Positions 43,226-54,975 of a DNA stretch of 64,000 nt are shown piece after piece. The first letter of the stretch is position 1. Every line of letters begins with the position of its first letter. The stretch comes from Pyropia yezoensis (lineage: Eukaryota; Rhodophyta; Bangiophyceae; Bangiales; Bangiaceae), in assembly GCA_009829735.1 (NCBI GenBank), contig CM020618.1, forward strand, positions 34,572,894 through 34,636,893, in the 5' to 3' direction. The translations under genes were made by a program, and so were the position numbers. The notes under the pieces are model-generated. The model did not search any database and was not told where the DNA came from. It was given only the letters and a program-made list of their open reading frames with translations.

Positions 43226-45166
43226 ATGGCGACTCCGGGAGTGGAGACGGACTCTCTTGACGAGCGCATGGAGGACACCTCCTACGGGGCAGCACCCGCC
43301 GGGACTTCCGGCGGGGGGCTCCGCGATCGCTCCGGGGGACGGGACTCCCGCGTCACCCGGCTTTGGGTTGACGGCGGGGTCCCCCGGAGGCGGACAAGTT
43401 GTCCCGCGTGAGGCCTTGGGGCGGTGGTTTTACCCCGCTTGGCCTCTCTATGAGGAGGGGCTGACTGTTCTTCGCTGTGGCCGACTTGGCGCAGCGATGG
43501 GTCGGGTATGGGACCGCCTACGGGAGAAGTATCCCCGTAGGGTCGGGTTCCCTGCCGGCTTCAGGACGGACCAGTTCGCCTTCCTGGACGACGAGGAGGT
43601 CGAAGACGTACAGCGTGCCAAGGCCATGGTGGACCGCGGGGGGAACTATCCCGGGTCCCGGCGACTTGCCGACCTTTACGTGGGACGCTGTGGCAACTCG
43701 CCCCCCGTACCTTCACGAGGCCGATCCGCCCACTCATCACTTTGATGTGCGGATGGAAAAGGACTTCCGGCGAGGTCCCTACTTGGTGACCTCGGCTCAA
43801 CTTGAGTTTCCTCAGCAGTCTGCTGCCAGTAAGGAGCAGTACTATCCGAAGAAGCCGAGTGGTGGCCTCAAGTTGAGGTCCCCTACGGGTTCCCGGCGTT
43901 GTTGCCACGGTTGCTTGACCACTTCGGCTCCGTCATGTTGACGGCTGGCCCTGATCACCTGGTGTGGGCCATGTTGGCCACCCAGTGGCTCCTCGAGGTC
44001 ATGTCGACCTGGGTGTCCTGTGTTCAGCGGCGGGGGATGCTCTGGCATCTCCTTCTCCGGCTCCTCCAAGGTTTGGAACAGCTCACCCCTCAGCTATTTG
44101 CTGAGGGGTGCTCATCAGGACAACTCACTCTACTTGAGGAGATGCTCCGCCTCCACAAGTTTATCGAGTGGGAGAGCATTGAGCACAAGTTGCGCCGCCC
44201 CACTCGTGGGCCCAAGGACGATGGCGCACTTCGCCAGCTCGCATGGGTCGCTCGTGAACTTCACGACGGCCGTGTGGTCCTACGAGAGGGGTTGGGCATC
44301 GGGGACTACCTGTATGCCCCGGGGGTGGATCGCCACACTGCGCCACCCCGGACAAGCCCATAGTTATGGCCGTGCCGTCCTATGATGACCACATGACTCA
44401 ACCCACTGCGGGGGCCCCAAGTCGGGGTCGCAGTTACACCCGGGTACCGCCACCTCGGCGGGCCCCTCCGCTTCCTCCTGTTCCTTTCCAACCTCACGGG
44501 AACATCCCGATTAGCGTGGCCGTTGAGTCGTCCACCCCGGTGTCCCCCAACTTGGGGGCCACCCTCCTGACGGTATACCCCAAGTTGGTGTTGCCGCCCA
44601 CGCCTCTAACCTCAGAGATGATGATCACCACGTTGGTGCGCACCATTTCCTGGTTGGCCGCGTCGACCGCAACCCTACAGAGTTCCGAGACTCCTCAACT
44701 TGAGGAGCGCGTTCGTACTGCAGTGGCGACCGCGAGTTGCGAGTCGGTGGCGGAGTTTATGACAGCCGAGTTGGCTCGCATTGGGGCTATTATGCCCCAC
44801 CCAGCCCCACTTGGGCGTGGCAAACGTCGCGCGAGCCGGGCATACTCGCCTCCTCGCCGTCGTCGCCGACACTCGCGGCGCTCTCCTTCCGTATCGGAAG
44901 ACGAGTTGTTTTACTCCGTTTCGGAGTCCTCTACCCCGTCGGAGACGGAGTCTGTCCAGCGTCTGCGTCGCAAACTTGCGCGCAAAACCAGGCAGCAGAG
45001 TGGCCACGGTCGGCGCCACTTGCGCGACCGTGAGGGGCGCGACGGTTCCGACTTGGAGCCGCCGCCCCCTCCAACAAGTGGAGACCGTTATCGGCGTGGG
45101 TCTCGCCGCTCGCCTCCACGTGAGGGCGAGGGCCGTGGAGTGGGAGAGTCTAGCATGCATGCCTAG
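43226..45166 (+). pseudogene. Antisense ORF of element A (second assembly copy)
   Basis: Same ORF as 34477-36420, identical over most of its length but broken close to the gap, where the assembly is doubtful. It is probably the same physical gene as the first copy. Confidence 0.75.
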
Positions 45167-45277
45167 TTGGAAGCTGCCTTTGTTGTGACAGTGTGAGGGT
45201 TAGGGCTGTAGTTAAAAGCCACTCTGCGTACCACTTCGACTTGAAGCACTCTCTTGGCACTGTTGCTCGGCCTTCCC

Positions 45278-48200
45278 TCACGTTGAGGGAGGGCTGTTAG
45301 GGTCTATCTCATTCCGGGCACAGTACGCCCCGAACTTCTCAGCGGGAAGGTCCTCCACATACTCCCACGTATCATCCTTGGCTTTGTAGCCAAACCAACG
45401 CACCCTCAACATGAGGCGGTCAGTGTCTTCATCCCATCCGTGGTCGATGAACTTATCAAACACGTACTCCTGCGGGCCCTGTTTGGCCGCAGGCAGTGAG
45501 GGGAGGCGCCACGCTTCCAAAGCACGCGCCCAAGCTGGGTCGCCTGCAGGCGGTGGTGCAACTTTGACCACGTCCTGTCCGTTCACTGTGCGGACCCCAT
45601 CGTCACTTTCGATGGTGAAGCGCCGCCCATCAGTACGAAGGACCTGGTACGGTCCCTTCGTCTGGAATACCAGCTTACCCCCAGTTGGGGTGTGCGAGTG
45701 TACCAGCACCCAGTCACCCTGCTCGGGGACATGTTTAGCATTGCGCACCTTTTTGTCAATGGTACGCTTGTAGCGCTTTTGCGCTTTGTCCATCTCAGCC
45801 CTGACTTGAGGGATGAGGTTTGTAAGCCTAGCAGCGAACTCCGCCTTACTCTCAGTAGGAGTAGGCGTACTGCCACCATCCTCCCTAGTTGGGAGCGACC
45901 GCCGCACGGCAATAGACCGCACGCGACGGGGGGTCACAAAAGCGAGGGGTACTTCCCCTGTAGATGAGTGAACCTGCGAATTGTAGGCAGTAGTAAGGAT
46001 AGAAATGTATTGGTCCCACGTCTTCACGTGCTCACTCACATAGTGGCGCAGCTGCCGAGCAATAGTTGTGTTGAAGCGCTCCACCTGCCCATTAGTTTGT
46101 GGGTGGTAGGGGGTGGCATAGTTTGCCTTAACCACCAACATATCCAGCACTCCCTGAAACAGTACAGACGCAAATTGCGGTCCATTGTCCGATAGTGTAC
46201 TATCTGGGATGCCATACGCGGCAACCCAGTGATCTAGGAAGGCTGACACGACCGACATGGCCGTGATCTCTGCCAGTGGGATCGCTCGCGTAAGTTTCGT
46301 GAAGCGGTCACAGATGACCAGGAGGTACTGGTTGCCCTCCTCGGTCACGGGCAGTGGCCCAAGGATGTCCATCGCCAACGCGGCGAAGGGCTCCTTGGCC
46401 GGGAACAATAGCATAGCCGTAGTAGGCCGCCGTTCCATCAGACGATTCTGTGCACAACTTGTGCAGGCAGCCACCCAACTGTAGATGTCCACCACCATGG
46501 ACGGCCAGTAGTACCTGGTCCGCAGGGTCTGGAACAGTTTACTAGACCCCAGGTGTCCACCCGTGGGAGCGTTGACCTCCCTCTCAAGGATACTGTCCTT
46601 GAGGGATGCGGGGACGACAAGTTGTTCGGTCCCCTGGAATACCCCCCTCCTCATGAGGAGGCCATCGTCTCCCAGAAAGAACCGCGTCTCCGCCACTGTA
46701 TCCAGTGTGTCCCTCTGCGACTTGCAGAAGGGATCCTCGGCCTGGGCCTTCACCACCTCGTTCAGGGACAGGGGCAAGTACTTCTTGTTCCCTGGCGCCT
46801 CGGGGTCCAACACTTGACCCGAGCGCGTGACTACCCCCACGATGGGGATGTCCTCATCGACTGGGTTAGTGTCCAGCCCCTCGGTAGGTACCCGAGAGAG
46901 GCCGTCGGCAAGGGCATGTTGCCTGCCAGGTCGGTATTCATTGTCAAAGTTGAAGGGTGCCAGTCGCACCCTCCACCGATTGAGACGAGTGTTCGTACAG
47001 ACCGCCTTAAAGATGAACTGCAACGCGCGGTGGTCACAGCGGATGAGGAACTTCTCACCCTCTAGGTATTGACGAAGTGACGTCACAGCCCATACCACTG
47101 CGAGTCCTTCCAACTCGGTGACTCCGTAGTTCTTCTCGGCCGAGTTCAGCCCCTTGCTGAAGTATCCCACCGGCAAGTACTCCTTGTCCGGCTGCTGCAG
47201 AAGCAACACACAACCAAGTTGGTCGTAGCTAGCATCCACGTCCAGGATGTAGTGGCCTCCCAACCTGGGAATAGCCAAGATGGGGGGCTTCAGCAGAAGG
47301 TCCCAAAGAGTCTCAAAGGATTCCTGCTCCACCCGACTTGGGGGAGGCAGGTTCTTCGGTAGCGTTGAGCTCACTAACTCATTCAACGGCTTCGCCACCT
47401 TGGCGAAGCCCTTGGTGAAACGTCGGTACACGTTACACATCCCGAGGAAGCTCCTCATCTGGGTCTGGGTCCGGGGGTACTGAGCCTTACGGATGGCCCT
47501 CAAGTTCTCTTCGATGACACTGAGACGCCCCGGACGGACAACATGTCCCAAGTACTCCACCTCTTGAGTGAAGAGGTGTCACTTACTCGCCTTCAGTGAC
47601 ACACCGGCGTCAGCAAGTAGCTTGAGCACCTGGCCAAGATGGCCAATGTGCTCCTCCGGACTTCGGGAGAACACAATGATATCGTCTAGGTACACAAGAC
47701 AGATCTGCCACCGTACTCCGGCCAGAATCATGACTAAAGCGCGCTGGAAAGTTGCCGGCGCGTTACACAGACCAAACGGTAGACGCTTGCACTGGTAGGT
47801 ACCACAGTGACAGGTAAAGGTAGTTTAATGCCTGTCCTCCGGGGCAATGGGAATTTGCCAGTACCCCGCGTTACAGTTCAGGGTAGAGAACACGTTCGCC
47901 TCCCCCAGAGAGTCCAGACAGTCGTCCATCCTAGGTAGGGGATAACTGTCCTTCACCGTGCTCTCGTTGAGCTTACGGTAGTCGATACAAAACCGGGGGG
48001 TCCCATCAACTTTGGGGACGATAACCACCGGACTCACCCACTCGGCGTTACTGGCCTCGATCACATCGAGGGCCTCCATGCGAGCAACTTGCTCCTTAAC
48101 GAGGGCCCTTGAACGAGGTCCTCCCCTATACGGTTGTTGGCGTATAGGGGGTGCACCGGGCTTCAACTCGATCCGGTGTTGGGTGGCTCTCATGAGTCCC

Positions 48201-48667
48201 AATTGACCATCCCACAACTTGTGATATTGGTCCAAGAGGCGTTCAACTTGAACCCTCAACCTGGGGGGGACACCCTCCATGTTCACATGGGGTCGAGGAG
48301 AGGCGGCCGACTTGGCTTGATGCTTCTCCTTTCCGAACTTCGGGTCGCTACTTGCGCCCGCGTTGAGGGTGACCGCTACTACCGGTCCCTCGTGTTGGTC
48401 GATATAGCCGAACTTGGCTCCCGACTTGAAGTACTTGGGCGTCGGGCTCAGGTTCATCATCTGGATCCTCCACGGGACTCCGGCTTTGGAGTCCATCGTG
48501 CCAAGGGCAACATGCACTTGGTGCTTGCGAGCAAGACGGGGGTGAGGGTGCACCAACCCGTTCCCCGTAAAATCAGTTACAACATCAACGTGCGCCACCG
48601 AGTTGGGGGGCAACGTGACTTTACGGGCTAGACGCAGGGTAGCAGTAAACCCTTCCTCACAGAGCAA
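45278..48667 (-). CDS. pol of element A: RT to chromodomain (second assembly copy)
   Basis: It matches 36532-39867 with the same domains in the same order and appears identical wherever I compared. The 760-codon integrase-chromodomain frame at 45278-47560 has the same predicted protein as that at 36532-38814. Such identity across two supposed copies supports false duplication. Confidence 0.85.
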
Positions 48668-49260
48668 ACAGGCTTCGACTGTGAGACTGTCACAGGAGCC
48701 ACAGACTTTCCCTTACCAAGGATGGGGATAGTCTCCCCATTCATCAACTTGACCCAGTACTCAGGGCCACAAATCAAAGGCACTTGTGTAACAACATAAG
48801 GGGTACCCAGAAGCAGGGGTACCGATATATTCTCAACTACGCCATAGGTCACGTCGACCTCATGGGTCCCCAACCTAGTTGGTAGGGTCACGGCACCAAC
48901 GATGGGAAGTACCCCCCCATTGATGTCAATCATATGGTCAGCTTTGGACCTCCAGCGTTGGAGCTTCACCTCCTTTGGTAATAGCGACTTGCGTATCAAG
49001 GAGGCTCCTGACCCGGTATCAAGTACGATACGGGCACAACAGGCGCGGCCGGGGGCAAGTTGCACCCGTCCAGCCACCTGGAAGTTCTCACCCGTCAGCA
49101 CCGCGATGACCCGACGTGGGTTTACGTTCTTGGGGAGTCCTACCCGAGGTGGGCGGACTCCCTTAGGTCGCCGCAGTATCCGGCACGGTTGGTTCGTCCT
49201 CCTGGCCCACTTGGCCGAGGCTGCCGTTGTGAGCTTCGGACGACCAGCCCCAACGGTCAT
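48628..49260 (-). CDS. Aspartic protease region of element A (second assembly copy)
   Basis: Same 210-codon retropepsin frame as 39881-40513 with DTGSGASLI and LLLGTPYV. It overlaps the gag stop by four bases. Confidence 0.85.
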   Translation of the reverse strand: MTVGAGRPKLTTAASAKWARRTNQPCRILRRPKGVRPPRVGLPKNVNPRRVIAVLTGENFQVAGRVQLAPGRACCARIVLDTGSGASLIRKSLLPKEVKLQRWRSKADHMIDINGGVLPIVGAVTLPTRLGTHEVDVTYGVVENISVPLLLGTPYVVTQVPLICGPEYWVKLMNGETIPILGKGKSVAPVTVSQSKPVCSVRKGLLLPCV

Positions 49261-51227
49261 TCGTTTCCCGCCGACTTGGCGTCCGAATCTGAGGGCGGGG
49301 AGGAAGACGACGAGTCCGAGGACGACGTGTCCGCCTCCTCCGCCGAGGGTGTGGCAACCGCAACGACCGGTCGAGACCCACCCTCGCGGCGTGAACGTAC
49401 TTCGTTCGTAGCCGACTTTTTACTCGCATTCCTTACAAGTTGTTGGATGCGTTTACTCAACTTGGGGCAATCATATGCCCAGTGTCCATCGGAGTTGCAG
49501 TTCCAACACCGATTGTCAGTTCCCGGAGGGGTCTTCCCAACTGGGGAAGACGAAGGGATACCCTGAGAAGTTCCCACAGCAGCTACCACCCTCTCCTTGC
49601 GGATTCGGCGTGCCTCTCTCAACTCTCTGGCCTGCCGCGCCTCCTCCCGTTCCTTGGCCAACTCGGCCTGATGCTCCTGGCGTTGTTCCTCCCGCAACTT
49701 GCGGTAGGCCTCGCCTCTGCGATAGGCGAACCTGGCCAACTCGGCCAGGGTCGCCCGGGCAGTGTTATGCTCCCGGGTCTCCATCCGGACTGACCAATGG
49801 AGTCCCTCCACAAACCGACTCTTCACCACAGCTTGTGGATGAAGAAACCCACAAAGATTGTTGAGCTTACGGACTCGCTCCGCAAAGGACAACTCGTCCT
49901 CCGCCTCTTCCTGATGGGCTTGCGTAAACTCCTCGACTTGAGAAGCCAACGCTGCCTCATCAACCATGGCTCTCAACAACCAGTTGACGAGCTCCAAATA
50001 GTACGTCACCTCACCAGCGCCTCCCCTTGAGGAGCTGGGCATGACGGACATAAGTTCTGTCCGTAGGTCGCCCTTCGTAAACTCCTGTAGCATGTAAAAA
50101 GCCATGCCTTCACTTATGGCATTGTCGTCACAGGCTTTTGTGATTCGACTTAGGAACTCAAAGACACGGAGGGGGGGAGCTCCGTCCCACTCCGCTTTGT
50201 GCCCAAAAGAATGAAGTGCATTCTTCTTGGAACGGCCCATGGCTCGGGCCTGGTCAGGACCATACGCCACCGACTTGTTGCGGAGGGCGTAGGTCTCACA
50301 GTCAAAGATCCTCTGGTAGACCGGGTTGGCTACCTGGATCTTGGGCGGCACCTCACGTTGAGGGAACAGCCGCTGGGGCACTGGGGTAAGTTCACCCTCA
50401 GTGCCTGTAGTCCGGCGCGGCGCGCTTGGTGTAGCCGCCGGCGTTTCCGGGGTGAACTCCCCCGTGAAGGGCGTACGCCCCACCGAGTATGGGGTGGCTC
50501 CCTCGTTGGGAGTCACAGGTGTCGCCCCCAGTTCGGGGCGACCAGAGATAGGCGTAAGGGGGGATTCCCCCTGCGCCTGCGGGCTCGAAAGCCCCAATCC
50601 GGTTTGGACAATAAGGCCATCTGGCAAACTCGCCACAATCTGATTCAGAATAGTATTCGTCATCGTGACCACCAGGTCCGGCAAAGTCTGCCGCAACTCA
50701 TTGGTCGCCTCCCGACGGACAGTTTCCGCGAGGAGTGGATTGACGACTCCAGTTGAGTCTCGGTCCGCCTCCGGGAGTCCACCTGAGGGGTAACCACGTT
50801 CCTCAGGGGTCTCAACCGGGGGCATGGGCGCGAGCCCATCGCCGACCAACGGAGGTCCGCCGTCCTCCGAAAGCCTAGTTGGCGACGACTCCAAGCCAAA
50901 GTTGGCTCCAACCCGAGTGGAACCCGCGGGGACAGTCCTCACCCCTTGGGACGTTCCCGTTGAGTGTACCACACGGTGGCCAGACTTCGGCCCACCCACA
51001 TCAGAAGTGTCACCCGAGTGAACTCCCGACTGAGTCGGGGTGGCCTGTTGCCCGCCCGTACTTCCAGTCCTGCTGGCACGAGGGACCTCTAGTCCCTCTG
51101 CGACCCCAGGTAAACCCACCTGTGTCTCACCAGTATTCAAAGGCACTGAAGTACGAGCGTCACCCGTGTACTCCCCGGACGACGGGGGGTCCGAGCTAGC
51201 CATGTTGGCTGACGATCCGTATGACAC
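49257..51227 (-). CDS. gag of element A (second assembly copy, open)
   Basis: 656 codons. N-terminal Pro/Gly/Thr-rich region, then a capsid region (VYQRIFDCETYALRNK, PPLRVFEFLSRITKACDDNA, ELVNWLLRAMVDEAAL, FAERVRKLNNLCGFLHP), a coiled, Glu/Arg-rich helix (LREEQRQEHQAELAKEREE), a CCHC zinc knuckle (CWNCNSDGHWAYDCP) and an acidic Ser-rich tail. It lies about 75 bp from the primer site and overlaps the protease start. This copy looks whole. Confidence 0.9.
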   Translation of the reverse strand: MSYGSSANMASSDPPSSGEYTGDARTSVPLNTGETQVGLPGVAEGLEVPRASRTGSTGGQQATPTQSGVHSGDTSDVGGPKSGHRVVHSTGTSQGVRTVPAGSTRVGANFGLESSPTRLSEDGGPPLVGDGLAPMPPVETPEERGYPSGGLPEADRDSTGVVNPLLAETVRREATNELRQTLPDLVVTMTNTILNQIVASLPDGLIVQTGLGLSSPQAQGESPLTPISGRPELGATPVTPNEGATPYSVGRTPFTGEFTPETPAATPSAPRRTTGTEGELTPVPQRLFPQREVPPKIQVANPVYQRIFDCETYALRNKSVAYGPDQARAMGRSKKNALHSFGHKAEWDGAPPLRVFEFLSRITKACDDNAISEGMAFYMLQEFTKGDLRTELMSVMPSSSRGGAGEVTYYLELVNWLLRAMVDEAALASQVEEFTQAHQEEAEDELSFAERVRKLNNLCGFLHPQAVVKSRFVEGLHWSVRMETREHNTARATLAELARFAYRRGEAYRKLREEQRQEHQAELAKEREEARQARELREARRIRKERVVAAVGTSQGIPSSSPVGKTPPGTDNRCWNCNSDGHWAYDCPKLSKRIQQLVRNASKKSATNEVRSRREGGSRPVVAVATPSAEEADTSSSDSSSSSPPSDSDAKSAGNE

Positions 51228-51302
51228 GGTCCAAGACCACCGTTCCTCTGAGACAGAGGGCCCCCTACACCCGGGTGCACCCGGAGGTAAAGTTTACCTC
51301 TA

Positions 51303-51320
51303 TCCCCTGCTGCGCCACCA
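51303..51320 (-). other. Primer-binding site of element A
   Basis: On the minus strand TGGTGGCGCAGCAGGGGA begins two bases after the 5' LTR, the same as in B. Confidence 0.8.
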
Positions 51321-51322
51321 AA

Positions 51323-51791
51323 TGTGGCAAAAACCACTAGCACACACGGCACCCAAGTTGGGGCGGTGTGCTAGGGCTGCCTCCCGTGTCGGGGGAACCG
51401 GAAGAAGTGCAAGTCGCACACACTCTGTCCCTGTTGTGGGGCAAACCCCCCACGGACAAACAAGAGGATGGTGTGTGGTCCAACAGTTTCTTTGTCGGGA
51501 CGGGGACGCAGGGCCAAGCCCCGCTGTCCCTCCCCTTATCCCCCCAGGGTCCACTCAGAATCTCGCCACTCAGAATCTCCCACCCCAGCACCTGCCCACC
51601 GGGCCACACGAAAATTCAAGACGATAAAAGCAGAAAACCCTCAAATCCAAGTTGGATTTACTACTAAGCTAACTATCCCAAACTTAGGGAATATGGACCC
51701 AGATGCAGGGGGAGGAACGGATCAGGCTAGCGGCCTGCCGCCCCTTGCATGGCACGTGTTGCCCCCCTACCTGGGGGTCAATACTGCCACA
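51323..51791 (-). repeat. 5' LTR of element A
   Basis: 469 bp with the same inverted ends as the LTR at 33669. It is followed by CGCAG (51792-51796), the right half of the target duplication. Confidence 0.95.
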
Positions 51792-52441
51792 CGCAGGAGT
51801 ACCCAACTATGCGCGGATATCCGCACGGGGAGCCAATACGGCTCGGAAGAACTTCAGTCGACTGATGCATATGTGCAAGTCCCTAGGGGACGCCTACCGG
51901 GTGCTACACCCGGAATGTGCCTTGGCCCTGAAGCCCAAGGATGAGGGAGGCAATCCCAGTCTTACCCCGGTACCGAGGCAAGAGAAGGCGGAACGTAAGG
52001 CCGCACCAGTACTGATGGCGACCGAACCGATTCCTACCGGTGAGGATGAGCCTCTAGTCGACCAACAGGGCCACCTGTCGCTACCGGCGACGCCGGTGAT
52101 TGATGAGCATGGTACGATGGCGTACGTCGCACCGGCTGGGACTCAGTTCCAGGTCAACGACGGAGCGGGTCGGCGCGTCCCGTATGTACGCACTACGGGG
52201 TATGCCCCGGTTACGGGTAACCCCCACCAGCCCCTGCCGACCTGGGCAGTACGTACGGAGGCACCCCCGCACATCGCGGGTAGAGACAACCGGTTGCGGG
52301 AGTCCATGTTCCGGCTGGCACCGGGACCCAAGGCCTACCAAGGGGCGGGCACTCGGGCGCCCGAGGCAGGCAACCGGACCTACGGAGCCAACCAGACGCG
52401 GACGCCCGGGACGGCCGGCACTCCCGGATGCATGTTATGCA
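51792..52441 (+). pseudogene. gag of element O, middle segment
   Basis: Continuation of the O gag between insertions A and B: helical, then Pro/Gly-rich, ending in the first Cys residues of a nucleocapsid knuckle (GCMLC). Element B inserted at that point. Fossil. Confidence 0.75.
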
Positions 52442-52909
52442 GGTGGCAGTATTGACCCCCAGGTAGGGGGGCAACACGTGCCATGCACGGGGCGGCAGGC
52501 CACTAGCCTGATCCGTTCCTCCCCCTGCATTTGGGTCCATATTCCCTAAGTTTGGGATAGTTAGCTTAGTAGTAAATCCAACTTGGATTTGAGGGTTTTC
52601 TGCTTTTATCGTCTTGAATTTTCGTGTGGCCCGGTGGGCAGGTGCTGGGGTGGGAGATTCTGAGTGGCGAGATTCTGAGTGGACCCTGGGGGGATAAGGG
52701 GAGGGACAGCGGGGCTTGGCCCTGCGTCCCCGTCCCGACAAAGAAACTGTTGGACCACACACCATCCTCTTGTTTGTCCGTGAGGGTTTGCCCCACACCA
52801 GGGACAGAGTGTGTGCGACTTGCACTTCTTCCGGTTCCCCCGACACGGGAGGCAGCCCTTGTACACCGCCCCAACTTGGGTGCCGTGTGTGCTAGTGGTT
52901 TTTGCCACA
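52442..52909 (+). repeat. 5' LTR of element B
   Basis: 468 bp ending GTTTTTGCCACA. The first base departs from the canonical T of the family. It lies head-to-head with the 5' LTR of A, 650 bp away. Confidence 0.9.
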
Positions 52910-52911
52910 TT

Positions 52912-52929
52912 TGGTGGCGCAGCAGGGGA
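52912..52929 (+). other. Primer-binding site of element B
   Basis: TGGTGGCGCAGCAGGGGA two bases after the LTR. It would pair with the 3' end of a tRNA whose acceptor strand ends CTGCGCC-A-CCA. I cannot name that tRNA. Confidence 0.75.
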
Positions 52930-53004
52930 TAGAGGTAAACTTTACCTCCGGGTGCACCCGGGTGTAGGGGGCCCTCTGTCTCAGAGGAACGGTGGTCTTG
53001 GACC

Positions 53005-54975
53005 GTGTCATACGGATCGTCAGCCAACATGGCTAGCTCGGACCCCCCGTCGTCCGGGGAGTACACGGGTGACGCTCGTACTTCAGTGCCTTTGAATACT
53101 GGTGAGACACAGGTGGGTCTACCTGGGGTCGCAGAGGGACTAGAGGTCCCTCGTGCCAGCAGGACTGGAAGTACGGGCGGGCAACAGGCCACCCCGACTC
53201 AGTCGGGAGTTCACTCGGGTGACACTTCTGATGTGGGTGGGCTGAAGTCTGGCCACCGTGTGGTACACTCAACGGGAACGTCCCAAGGGGTGAGGACTGT
53301 CCCCGCGGGTTCCACTCGGGTTGGAGCCAACTTTGGCTTGGAGTCGTCGCCAACTAGGCTTTCGGAGGACGGCGGACCTCCGTTGGTCGGCGATGGGCTC
53401 GCGCCCATGCCCCCGGTTGAGACCCCTGAGGAACGTGGTTACCCCTCAGGTGGACTCCCGGAGGCGGACCGAGACTCAACTGGAGTCGTCAATCCACTCC
53501 TCGCGGAAACTGTCCGTCGGGAGGTGACCAACGTGTTGCAGCAGCCTTTGCCGGACCTGGTGGTCACGATGACGACTACTATTCTGAATCAGATTGTGGC
53601 GAGTTTGCCAGGTGGTCTTATTGTCTAGACCGGATCGGGGCTTTCGAGCCCGCAGGCGCAGGGGGAATCCCCCCTTACGCCCATCTCTGGTCGCCCCGAA
53701 CTGGGGGCGACACCTGTGACTCCCAACGAGGGAGCCACCCCATACTCGGTGGGGCGTACGCCCTTCACGGGGGAGTTCACCCCGGAAACGCCGGCGGCTA
53801 CACCAAGCGCGCCGCGCCGGACTACAGGCACTGAGGGTGAACTTACCCCAGTGCCCCAGCGGCTGTTCCCTCAACGTGAGGTGCCGCCCAAGATCCAGGT
53901 AGCCAACCCGGTCTACCAGAGGATCTTTGACTGTGAGACCTACGCCCTCCGCAACAAGTCGGTGGCGTATGGTCCTGACCAGGCCCGAGCCATGGGCCGT
54001 GCCAAGAAGAATGCACTTCATTCTTTTGGGCACAAAGCGGAGTGGGACGGAGCTCCCCCCCTCCGTGTCTTTGAGTTCCTAAGTCGAATCACAAAAGCCT
54101 GTGACGACAATGCCATAAATGAAGGCATGGCTTTTTACATGCTACAGGGGTTTACGAAGGGAGACCAGCGGACAGAACTTATGTCCGTCATGCCCAGCTC
54201 CTCAAGGGGAGGCGCTGGTGAGGTGACGTACTATTTGGAGCTCGTCAACTGGTTGTTGAGAGCCATGGTTGATGAAGCGGCGTTGGCTTCTCAAGTCGAG
54301 GAGTTTACGCAAGCCCATCAGGAAGAGGCGGAGGACGAGTTGTCCTTTGCGGAGCGAGTCCGTAAGCTCAACAATCTTTGTGGGTTTCTTCATCCACAAG
54401 CTGTGGTGAAGAGTCGGTTAGTGGAGGGACTCCATTGGTCAGTCCGGATGGAGACCCGGGAGCATAACACTGCCCGGGCGACCCTGGCCGAGTTGGCTAG
54501 GTTCGCCTACCGCAGAGGCGAGGCCTTCCGCAAGTTGCGGGAGGAACAACGCCAGGAGCGTCAAGCCGAGTTGGCCAAGGAACGGGAGGAGGCGCGGCAG
54601 GCCAGAGAGTTGAGAGAGGCACGCCGAATCCGCAAGGAGAGGGTGGTAGCTGCCGTGAGAACTTCCCAGGGAATCTCTTTGTCTTCCCCAGTTGGGAAGA
54701 CCCCTCCGGGAACTGACAATCGGCGTTGGAACTGCAACTCCGATGGACACTGGGCATATGATTGCCCCAAGTTGAGTAAACGCATCCAACAACTTGTAAG
54801 GAATGCGAGTAAAAAGTCGGCTACGAACGAAGTACGTTCACGCCGCGAGGGTGGGTCTCGACCGGTCGTTGCGGTTGCCACACCCTCGGCGGAGGAGGCG
54901 GACACGTCGTCCTCGGACTCGTCGTCTTCCTCCCCGCCCTCAGATTCGGACGCCAAGTCGGCGGGAAACGAATGA
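53005..54975 (+). pseudogene. gag of element B
   Basis: Matches the A gag end to end, with capsid, Glu/Arg helix, CCHC knuckle and acidic Ser-rich tail. It is broken in about one place. Confidence 0.85.

Larger units (their letters stand above)
33669..51791 (-). mobile_element. Element A: chromovirus, one insertion shown twice across a gap
   Basis: Minus-strand order: 5' LTR (51791-51323), primer site, gag, protease, reverse transcriptase-RNase H, integrase-chromodomain, antisense ORF, polypurine tract, 3' LTR (34137-33669). The matching target duplication joins the outermost LTRs. The interior appears twice, 34169-42419 and 42920-51164, around 500 N. Corresponding positions are offset by about 8745 bp, so one true copy would be close to 9.38 kb, the size of element B. 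By hand count the LTR pair differs at seven of 469 sites, so it is young. It looks almost whole, with only a few breaks that I would trust once the noisy sequence near the gap is discounted. Confidence 0.85.

Noticed and set aside
42133-43295. Frames running through the N gap
   Set aside because: They are artefacts of translating N.
33669-51791. Two tandem copies of element A
   Set aside because: There is no LTR between them, one target duplication spans both, and the differences cluster at the gap.
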